Source: Craterostigma plantagineum (taxonomy: Eukaryota; Streptophyta; Magnoliopsida; Lamiales; Linderniaceae). Taken from it: a stretch of DNA of 64,000 nt. This document shows, one piece after another, positions 56,006 through 64,000 of the stretch. The notes below the pieces were generated by a model. It made no database searches, had not been told where the DNA came from, and saw only the letters and a program-made list of their open reading frames with translations. The stretch is from NCBI GenBank assembly GCA_027422505.1, contig JAPQWV010000050.1:62001-126000 (forward strand), given 5' to 3'. The first letter of the stretch is position 1. Every line of letters begins with the position of its first letter. The position numbers and the translations under genes are program-made.

Positions 56006-57528
56006 ATGGCTTCGAATCACCACCACATCGTCTTCCTCGTATTCGTTATCCTCGTCAACATATGTTCACATGCCGCAAAAGACACCTCAAGACCAAACCC
56101 AACCACGCTCGTCATACCATTGCATAGACAAAACGAAACCAATCGTTACATAGCAAACCTTCAAAGAGGAACCCCACGAGCCTTAGTCCCTCTCATCGTC
56201 GATCTCAATGGCAGATTCTTGTGGGCCGCATGCGATCAGAACTACACTTCTTCGACTTATAACGCCCCCTTTTGCCACTCGACTCAATGCTCGCTCGCAG
56301 GTGCGCCATGCTCGCAATTTGAAATTTTCTTTCTTCTATAAGAGAATGAGTAATTTTATGTTGGCCGATTTTCACTTTATTCGACCTCCTTATTGATAAT
56401 CTTGTTGTAACACACCCTCGCCTCTTTCTAACATTTTATTAATGCGATGATATAAAAACTCAGCAAAATGCATGTGCTGCTACTTATGTTACATATATTT
56501 CAAAAAGACTGAATTTTGATCAGCTAAAAAACATTATTGCAGGCGCTCACTATTGCCACAGATGCAGAAACAGAAATCCAATCCCGGGTTGTCACAACAA
56601 CACGTGCGGCGTCATTACAACAAACCCTCTAACGGGAAATAATCAGGTCGGTGAACTAGCTCAAGATGTGATCTCGATCGAAGCCTTTAACAACGATCGA
56701 ACATCGCCCAAGGCTACAAGAAGAAGATGGGTTTCTATTCCTCGCTTTCTATTCTCTTGCGCTCCGTCTACTTTACTCCAAGGATTCCCGCAAGGCGCTC
56801 AAGGAGTTCTCGGGCTCGGTCACACTCATGTAGCTTTACCTACTCAACTTGCCTCAAGATTAGGGTTTCCGCCCGAATTCTCTCTGTGCTTCTCAGGCAG
56901 CAATAATAACAGCGCAGCATTCATTGGAAACGTTTCTTCGAAATTACAGAAATACACCAAAGCCATGGCTTACACGCCTTTGAGCATCGGCGCACGAGGA
57001 GAGTATCACATATTGGTGAGGTCCATTAGAATAAACGGCAGAGAAGTCCCTTTTAACACAACCTCGTATTCGAGGACAAGAGGAGTTGCAGGCGCCTCGA
57101 TAAGCACCACAACGCCTTACACAGTCATGGAACACTCAGTCTACACCTCGTTCGTACAGTCTTACGCCAGAGAAATGATGGGCGTTCCTCGGGCGCAAGC
57201 CATTCCTCCTTTTACTCTGTGCTTCAACGCTAGCTATAGGCCACCGACTAGAGTGGGCACGCCGAACATCGAGTTTGTACTGCAGAATAGAAATGCGACG
57301 TGGAAGTACTATGGTGTCGACGCTTTTGTGAGATCGGTTGAAAATGGCATTGATTGCTTAGGGTTTGTCGACGGAGGGTCGAACACAAGAGGGGCGGCGA
57401 TTATTACCTTTGGTGCGCATCAGTTGAGGAATAACTTATTCCACTTTGATCTGCAGAGGTCGAGGTTAGGGTTTGTGTACGACCGACTGCTTCTCAACTC
57501 AACGGTTAACTGCTCTTCGGGCGGGTAG
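56006..57528 (+). CDS. EDGP / xylanase-inhibitor-like (basic 7S globulin family) pseudo-aspartic protease
   Basis: Exons 56006-56300 and 56543-57528 (GT-AG intron) give 426 aa. The N-terminus MASNHHHIVFLVFVILVNIC is a signal peptide, so the protein is extracellular. The fold is pepsin-like, but the first catalytic triad DTG(S) reads D66-L-N-G in 'IVDLNGRFLWAACD', and the second catalytic site region 'ASISTTTPYTVMEHSVY' lacks its aspartate, as in inhibitor members (TAXI, EDGP, nectarin IV) that bind microbial glycoside hydrolases. I count 12 cysteines, the number conserved in this family. N-glycosylation sequons are present (NET, NYT, NNT, NTT, NAS, NAT, NST). Usual family length. It is unlikely to be a protease; a defence or wall role is inferred from the family. 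The gene is intact. Confidence 0.92.
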
Positions 57529-60259
57529 GCAGTGGAGGTTGTTAGCAATGAGGTGTATTAACTGATCAAGGGAGCAGATGTTGTATGGTGTATTATATAT
57601 GTAATTAGTAAGTTTCTGAATCTATCTATCTATATCATACTATGTGAAGGTTTCTTTGTAATTATGGCTTGTGAGTAGGTATAACTAGAGTGTGGAACTA
57701 TCCTTTTATGTTAAGGGGTGTGTGTGTGCGCATAAGTAACTTGTACATGTTTATGTTACATAATAATAACTTGTATATATGTATGCGTATAGCCGTGGAA
57801 GTTGGACTAGCGTTAATTGGTGGAGTTCCGTTAAACCCTAATACTATGTTAAATGTCTTTCTGTTTCGACAAAGTTCCACTTTGTTGGTAATTAAATTTT
57901 TTGGCTTTTAGATAACTACATTTTGATAATTGTTAAAACGGTGGGTCTCTAACGTTATATGTCGGAAATACTTTGTCTGCATTTGGTTTAATTAGTAGAT
58001 AAGGCAAGATAAGTATGATTTAATCCAATACAGTCGGTGACAGTTTTAAAGCTTGATTAGTAATCTAGTGAAGGCTAGATAACTAATCTCCACTCTCCAA
58101 TGTTTCCCAAAGATTATTAATCCAATCTATACTAATGACATGAAATGACCACTATACCCTTGGAAGTGATCATCCACCAAATTATAAAATCGTCGTTACT
58201 TTATGTGCTTTACATGATAAAAACAAATAATAAACATATGTAATTTATTCTTTACGTCATCGCGATCAAAATGATATTCACATTTTTTTTTTCAATATTC
58301 ATTAGAAATAATTTTTTTTTTATATTTTTATTTAAGGCACGGATAGAATGGTAAATTAACAAGTTAGTCTGATAAGTGTTATTCTATCTTGTAATGTAAA
58401 GTAAACAAGATAGTAATTTATCCAAGACAATGTTTAAATGAAAATTGAACAAGATATATCAAGATATACTATCTAAAGATAAATTATATATCTTTCTTAT
58501 GTCAAGATCCATCATGTTCAAAATCAGCAACTAAGTAGGCCAACAATATTCAAGTAATTAGACAAGTACGATTTTCAATTTATTTTGTCGGTTAAATGAT
58601 CGATGATCAAAATTTATTCTGATGCATAAAGCTAGTGACTATCTTTTTTTCAATTATCATATACAGTAAACAAAATTAAAACCGATATATTTAGATATTC
58701 AATTTTATATTTGCCTTCAAACGATAATGATAAAATTTCAAAATAGTACTTGGATTAAATAGCCGACAACGCCCTATGGTCACATTACAATCACAAGCAG
58801 GGAAAACCACCTCCATTCTAAAAGACACCTCTAATCTAAGAGGACAACACCTCCTTCAAGAAGGATACACAACTCCATCTAAAGAGGTCGGATACAAACT
58901 AAAACGCCCGTTCCACATCAATGGAACAAGACACCATAGCCCAAGAGTTTGAAAATTGACTAAAAAGTTTGTGAAACCAATTCAGTATAGATTATTACAA
59001 CTCCCAAATGGACTAATAACCTAGAAGATAAGTCTTCAAAAATCGTCCAAGTTCAACCTTCAAATAAAAATACGTAGAGAACAACACACCTCATATGGAT
59101 GACTGAAAACACTAAAAGAGGAGACAAAAGGCTCCCGTTCGGGAGAATGTAAGATACTAAACCAAACACAAAATAAAAAACAAAAACATTATAAAGTTAA
59201 ATTAGAATTAATATTACTGTCATTTCTCCATCCTCCGACAATGAAGAGGGGGGAGGAAGAGGACCAGGGCCGAGTAGCAGCAGGGCCATTTCGCCAGCTC
59301 TAGTTCTGAGCAATAAAAGTTGCGCATTTAATTCAAAAAAAAGAGAAGTGTAATAATATAATTGGAAAGGACACAAGGTTGATTCTAAATTAATCGTATG
59401 ATTAGAATCTACTTCACTCACAAATCAAATCACATGTACTCAACATGTTCGTGACAATGATTCCGATTTTGGGATTGGTCTAAGCGACATTGTAACTGTT
59501 AAATTGAGGCTTCCATCCTAAAACCAATTGGTATTAGGTGGAGAGACCTCTTTGATTTATATACTGAGCAGGGTGATATTAATTTCCCGATGTGAGACTG
59601 AAATTCTCAACAGTAACCAGCGGGTCCCGGTTACACTTACGGTTCGAATTGTCCAATGCACGAAAAATTTTAATGAGCAACAACAGACATTTGAAGTGTC
59701 GTTTTAACCGATGGTTCATAGTTTGGTAAGTTGCATGGTGCGATCACAACTCACAAGTGACTGTCTGGTTGAGACACTAATATGAACTAGTGAGGTGACA
59801 GCATTTTATAATTATTGTTCACAACAAATCATTACCCAATTGATTTCATTAAACATAATTACCATCAAACATTTTGTCATTATTAAATTCAGATTCTCGA
59901 AGATTCCTCTTTTCGACTACAGCAAGTTGTCTTGTAATTCCATTATTACAGAGGAAAACATAAAATACTAATTGACAAAGCTGTAATAAAAGCGCTTGAG
60001 TTGAGACTTCAGAGTTCAGATACAGACGAAAAATGCCACCTTAAAAAGCAGCGGCACAGCGAACTTTAGAAAACAAACAAAACGTCAGCGTTTTGATGCC
60101 TACCCAAAGAAATCTTTTAGGAGTATTACGGAATAAAAAGTAGAAAGAAAAAAAATATTCACATTCTAAACAGCTTCATCGATCTCATCCGTCTCCAGTG
60201 GAAAAAAGTGGTACTGGCAAAAAGCTCAACCTTTTCCAACTTACCGATTTAGGGTTTCT
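57529..60259. other. Long intergenic region, no gene recognised
   Basis: The first 250 bases are probably the 3' UTR of the EDGP-like gene. Between 57960 and 58500 direct and inverted motifs (AGATAAGGCAAGATAAG, TATCTTGT, 'TAGTAATTTATCC') suggest a decayed MITE. A purine/pyrimidine-rich block lies at 59220-59290. Nothing else is supported. Confidence 0.45.
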
Positions 60260-60469
60260 TCAGGGGTGCAAATCCTTTTTCAAGTAACGTATTGGCATAG
60301 CTGGTATCAGTGTTAGTTGTTGCGTTGATCTTTCGATTTTCGAATTGACCTGTTCGGCATAATCCTTAATTTTCTTCGCTTCCTTTTGTTTCCTGCGTTG
60401 CTTAAGTTGATCAGTAACGGTACATTTTAGTGATTGAAGGTTTGTGTTTCGCCCTATATAATTGGGCAT
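60260..60469 (-). CDS. Possible small divergent gene upstream of EXO70
   Basis: A 69-codon frame (starts MPNYIGRNTNLQSLKC, contains the basic, lysine-rich 'QLKQRRKQKEAKKIKDYAEQ', ends RYLKKDLHP). I recognise no family. It starts 265 bp from the EXO70 ATG in the opposite direction, so the two could share a bidirectional promoter. A good donor-like CG|GTAAGT follows the stop by 17 bp, compatible with a spliced transcript. It may equally be a chance frame. Confidence 0.25.
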   Translation of the reverse strand: MPNYIGRNTNLQSLKCTVTDQLKQRRKQKEAKKIKDYAEQVNSKIERSTQQLTLIPAMPIRYLKKDLHP

Positions 60470-60733
60470 AAAATTGGGTTTCTGATCTCCTTGATTTCGG
60501 TGGAGATTTGTTGGGAGTTTGGTGAAGAAAGGGGGCGCAGGAAATCGGAATTGGCAAGAACCAGTATAATCTTATTGTGAGAATTTTCTATTTTTATGGT
60601 GAGAAGCAAGAGGAACACGATGAGCTCTATATATTGTGTGTCGGTGGAGAATCTCTGTGTTTCATGGTGAATCTTCTCTGGGGTGTTCTTAGGGTTTTTC
60701 ATTAATTTGTAGTTTTATCGCTTAGCTGTTATT

Positions 60734-62749
60734 ATGGATAGCGGCGTTGAACATCTGATCACTGCTAGAAAGTTATTAAAATCAAGCGTAGAGAAGTCGA
60801 AAGCTTTAGGGCTGTCATTACAAAACACAGGTCCAAGGTTAGACGAGATTAACCAGAGATTACCTTCGTTAGAAGTTTCGATCCTCCCCATACGAGCACC
60901 AAGAGAAGCACTCGACTCTGTAGGTGGTCACATTAACCGAGCCGTTGTCCCTGCAACTGCAGTTCTTAAGGTCTTCGACGCAATTCATGGGCTCGAAAAA
61001 TCACTATCAGATCCTCAGTTTGATCTACTGGGCTATCTCGGTGTGCTCAAACGTCTCCAAGAGGCTTTGAAGTTTCTAGGAGACAACTGTGGGATGGCAA
61101 TTCAGTGGTTGGCCGATATTGTTGAGTATTTACAGGATCATAAAGTAGCAGATGAGCGGTTCATTGCAGGCCTGAAGAAGTCTCTAAAAACCCTGAAAGA
61201 ACTCGAGGCTGGTGAGGAAAAAGGGAACCTTGATGGTGGGTTGCTCGAGGTTGCATTGGAGAGATTAGAGAAGGAGTTTCAAAGGCTATTAGTTGAGAAT
61301 TGTGTTCCTTTACCTATGTCTGATCCCGGGGAACAAGCTTGCATAGCACCTTCTCCAATGCCAATTGAAGTCGTTCAGAAATTGCAGGCTATATTAGGGA
61401 GATTTATTGCAAGTGATAGGCTTGAAAAGTGTGTATCCGCATACATTGAGATTCGAAGTTCTAACGTTCGAGCTAGTCTAAGAGCACTTAACTTAGACTA
61501 CCTCGAAATCTCGGTGTCTGAGTTCAACAACGTGGCTAGCATAGAGGGCTACATCACCCAATGGGGAAAGCACTTGGAATTCGCAGTGAAACATCTGTTC
61601 GAAGCTGAGTATAAGCTGTGTACTGATGTGTTCGAGAGGATGGGTTTGAACGTGTGGAAAAGCTGCTTTGCGAGAATTGCAGCTCAAGCGGGCATGCTGG
61701 CATTTCTTCAGTTCGGTAAGACAGTTACAGAGAGTAAGAAAGATCCCATCAAACTCCTCAAACTGCTCGACATCTTCGCATCCTTAAACAAGCTGAGGTT
61801 AGATTTCAACAGGCTCTTCGGCGGTGCCCCTTGTGCTGAGATCCAAAATCTTACTAGGGATCTAATCAAGAGAGTGATCGAAGGTGCCTGCGAAATATTC
61901 TGGGAGCTCCTGGTTCAGGTCGAACTTCAGAGGCAAACGCTGCCTCCCCAAGACTGCAGCGTCCCTCGAGTGGTGACTTTTATCACCGATTACTGTAATA
62001 AGCTGCTCGGCGATGATTACAAGCCCATTCTTACCCAAGTCCTCGTCATCGAAAGGAGCTGGAAGCAAGAGAAGTACCAAGAAAGAATCCTCATCAGCGA
62101 GCTATTCAACTTGGTCAAGGCCATCGAATTGAACTTGGAGACATGGTCAAAGGGTTACGAAGACCCGATTGCTTCCTGCCTTTTCTTGATGAACAACCAC
62201 TGGCACTTATACAAGTACCTAAAGGGAACTAAACTAGGTGGTCTGCTGGGAGAATCTTGGCTGAGAGAACACGAACAGTACAAGGATTACTACTACACCA
62301 CTTTCTTGAGAGAAAGCTGGGGAAAACTGCCCTCTCTATTGAGCCGTGAAGGTCTAATCTTATTCTCTGGGGGGCGTGCCACCGCTCGTAACCTTGTGAA
62401 ACAGAGGTTGAAGTCGTTCAACGATTCGTTCGACGATATGTACAAGGAGCAGTCGAATTGGGTCATTTTGGACAAGGACTTGCAAGAAAGGACTTGCCAT
62501 GCAATAATTCAGACAATCGTGCCTGTTTATAGGAGCTACATGCAGAATTACGGACCATTGGTGGAGCAAGACTCGAGCTCCAGCAAGTACGCAAAGTACA
62601 CGGCTCAGTCTTTGGAGAAGATGCTCAGTTCTCTGTTTCTTGTGAAGCCTTTGAGGCATGGGAGTTTTAAGGCTAGGCATTCGAGTGGTAAGTTCAACGG
62701 TAATGAGGCTGTATCTGATCAGTATCTGAATTCTCCGACTGTTAAGTGA
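60734..62749 (+). CDS. EXO70: Exocyst subunit EXO70 (possibly G-subfamily)
   Basis: A single-exon gene of 671 aa, normal length for plant EXO70. The exocyst tethers secretory vesicles to the plasma membrane, and EXO70 binds phosphoinositides. The N-terminal coiled-coil part ('LITARKLLKSSVEKSKALG', 'LDEINQRLPSLE', 'INRAVVPATAVLKVFDAIHG') resembles the EXO70G type as I remember it. The C-terminal helical-bundle EXO70 domain covers about residues 260-640, with 'SCLFLMNNHWHLYKYLKG', 'LGESWLREHEQYKDYYYTTF', 'LKSFNDSFDDMYKEQSNW', 'YRSYMQNYGPLVEQ' and 'KYAKYTAQSLEKMLSSLF' close to the family consensus. The first ATG in frame is used; an upstream TC-rich leader is present. Lack of introns is common in most plant EXO70 subfamilies other than A. 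Frame and motifs are intact. Subfamily assignment is inference. Confidence 0.95.
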   Translation: MDSGVEHLITARKLLKSSVEKSKALGLSLQNTGPRLDEINQRLPSLEVSILPIRAPREALDSVGGHINRAVVPATAVLKVFDAIHGLEKSLSDPQFDLLGYLGVLKRLQEALKFLGDNCGMAIQWLADIVEYLQDHKVADERFIAGLKKSLKTLKELEAGEEKGNLDGGLLEVALERLEKEFQRLLVENCVPLPMSDPGEQACIAPSPMPIEVVQKLQAILGRFIASDRLEKCVSAYIEIRSSNVRASLRALNLDYLEISVSEFNNVASIEGYITQWGKHLEFAVKHLFEAEYKLCTDVFERMGLNVWKSCFARIAAQAGMLAFLQFGKTVTESKKDPIKLLKLLDIFASLNKLRLDFNRLFGGAPCAEIQNLTRDLIKRVIEGACEIFWELLVQVELQRQTLPPQDCSVPRVVTFITDYCNKLLGDDYKPILTQVLVIERSWKQEKYQERILISELFNLVKAIELNLETWSKGYEDPIASCLFLMNNHWHLYKYLKGTKLGGLLGESWLREHEQYKDYYYTTFLRESWGKLPSLLSREGLILFSGGRATARNLVKQRLKSFNDSFDDMYKEQSNWVILDKDLQERTCHAIIQTIVPVYRSYMQNYGPLVEQDSSSSKYAKYTAQSLEKMLSSLFLVKPLRHGSFKARHSSGKFNGNEAVSDQYLNSPTVK

Positions 62750-63154
62750 TTCGACTGAAGTTTCTGGAAACTTCTAGAAACAGGGATGTATGTTTTATAC
62801 ATGTTGGCCATTGATCTCTTACGTAGGCAGTCTTCCCATGATATAAAGGCAACAGAGGCGACTTTCGTGTGAAGTTTGGGATATGAAGTGTTCTGAAAAA
62901 GTTTGAAGAATGTTGGGTACTAATTAGCTTTTATATTTGAACGTTATGCCGAATGTTAAGCCGTTTCTATTCATTGCTTTGATATATTTATAATCAAATC
63001 AATCCATTTTACGTGTGGTTAAATCAGGCTAATGCTGCCTAGTTCTATCTATAATTTTAAAACCACTTGGAATTTTATGGCTCCGTTTTGAAAATAATAA
63101 GACTTGTTTTAGGGAATGCACGTTTTATATTTATGTATCTAATCTGGGTACTTA
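62750..63154 (+). other. 3' region of EXO70
   Basis: Likely 3' UTR and spacer, with no other feature. AT content rises after about 62950. Confidence 0.5.
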
Positions 63155-63409
63155 GGTGTGTTTGATTTAAAGAATTTGGCGAGGAAAAAAAAAGAAATTG
63201 AAAAAGAAAACTAATTTTGTGTTTGGTTGATTGCAGAAATCGATGAGAAAAAGGAAGAAGAAAAAACTTAAACTAAGTTTTTTTTATTTTTTTCCCTCCG
63301 AAAAAAAAACTTAAACTAAATGGAAAATTAATTTCGGAAAAGAAAACTAATGAAAATCATTTCTCTCTATTTCTTTTTCCTCACCACTTTCCTTGATCCA
63401 AACACACGC
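63155..63409. mobile_element. Tourist-like MITE (PIF/Harbinger)
   Basis: The left end GGTGTGTTTGATTTAAAGAA and the complement of the right end GCGTGTGTTTGGATCAAGGA are imperfect TIRs of the Tourist type. TTA flanks each end (63152-63154, 63410-63412), the target duplication expected for PIF/Harbinger. The 255-bp body is A/T-rich and non-coding. Confidence 0.7.
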
Positions 63410-63412
63410 TTA

Positions 63413-64000
63413 GTTTCTTAAAAAAAATAGAAAAACAGGCTTAGAATATCTCCAATTGAACCCCAAAATTTTAAAAATAGAGTATAATACTTTGCCGTAC
63501 GATACGGCCCATATCCGAAACACTAAACTCTTCCAATGAGTTTTAGTCTTCTTTCTCCACTTTTAAAAGAAAATATGCGTTTGAAAAATGAGTTTAATGT
63601 TGTACGACCCTTTTATTTGTTTTAATTTTTATGGTACTCATGTAACAAATAGAAGTAAATAATAAATAAAAAGAATGGTGTTATAATTAGTTTTATTGAT
63701 TTTTTTTATATGAAAATATGTTGATTTGATTATATATTTATTAACTTATTTTTTTCAATCGAATTTCAAATAATAATGTTGTCTAATTTGTAAAGTTGTA
63801 AGATATATGTGTAATATTGAAAAGTTGGGTTGAAGCGAACAGTATGTTAATAGCCTTCTGAGTTTAAAAATTGGTTTGATAGTAGTTAGAAAGAATTACT
63901 GTATTTTTAGTTTGGCCATGAATGTTTCGATTAGAGATGGTCATGGGTTAAACCGTTTGAACAGTGACGTTTGTTAGATAACAATGATACCAATAATAAG
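63413..64000. other. AT-rich terminal stretch
   Basis: No coding or repeat structure that I can support before the window ends. Confidence 0.5.

Overview
The window is nuclear DNA from a eudicot plant. It is AT-rich, its genes carry GT-AG introns, the protein families are plant-specific (R2R3-MYB with the 'ANDV' motif of dicot anthocyanin regulators, group III-type CNGC, EXO70, 12-cysteine xylanase-inhibitor-like protein), and LTR, TIR, SINE and LINE elements fill the spaces between genes. An asterid is plausible, but the sequence alone does not fix the species.

Host genes, left to right: an R2R3-MYB of the MYB13/14/15 type (3.6-5.1 kb, +); an alpha/beta-hydrolase carboxylesterase (18.0-19.0 kb, +); a seven-exon cyclic nucleotide-gated channel (22.2-25.1 kb, -); a broken two-exon cysteine-rich secreted peptide gene (29.7-30.1 kb, -); a subgroup-6-like anthocyanin R2R3-MYB (36.2-37.1 kb, -); a cis-prenyltransferase stretched over 4.5 kb by insertions in its introns (50.2-54.7 kb, -); an EDGP/xylanase-inhibitor-like pseudo-protease (56.0-57.5 kb, +); and a single-exon exocyst EXO70 (60.7-62.7 kb, +). 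They do not form an operon-like or clearly co-functional cluster. The anthocyanin MYB is the only obvious pigment regulator.

Mobile DNA fills most of 7.8-17.8, 19.4-21.9, 26.5-35.4 and 38-53 kb. Elements whose ends can be placed by target-site duplications (TSDs) are: a Ty1/copia element (12.5-17.75 kb, TSD TTACC); a short minus-strand LTR element with near-identical LTRs (19.4-21.9 kb, TSD CTTAC); a second copia element (30.15-35.4 kb); a solo LTR (38.7-40.4 kb, TSD ATAAT); hAT-type elements (38.0 and 44.0 kb with perfect 8-bp TSDs, 10.5 kb with a 6/8 TSD); a tRNA-derived SINE (11.6 kb, 13-bp TSD); a MULE-like element (26.5 kb, 9-bp TSD); a pogo-like MITE (41.4 kb, TA) and a Tourist-like MITE (63.2 kb, TTA). 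A 2.25-kb TIR element at 7.8-10.1 kb carries a decayed plant-mobile-domain gene. A FAR1/MULE-type transposase with several frameshifts lies at 45.1-48.0 kb, and a deleted, TIR-flanked relative of it sits inside a cis-prenyltransferase intron.

I see no convincing undescribed biological system. The most interesting points are nested insertions that can be ordered in time, two hAT elements that each split one arm of an older foldback, a local inversion inside a copia pol gene, a serine in place of asparagine in the CNGC filter, a GC-AG intron in the anthocyanin MYB, a retrotransposon 26 bp upstream of a dead cysteine-rich peptide gene, and a late nonsense codon in the cis-prenyltransferase.
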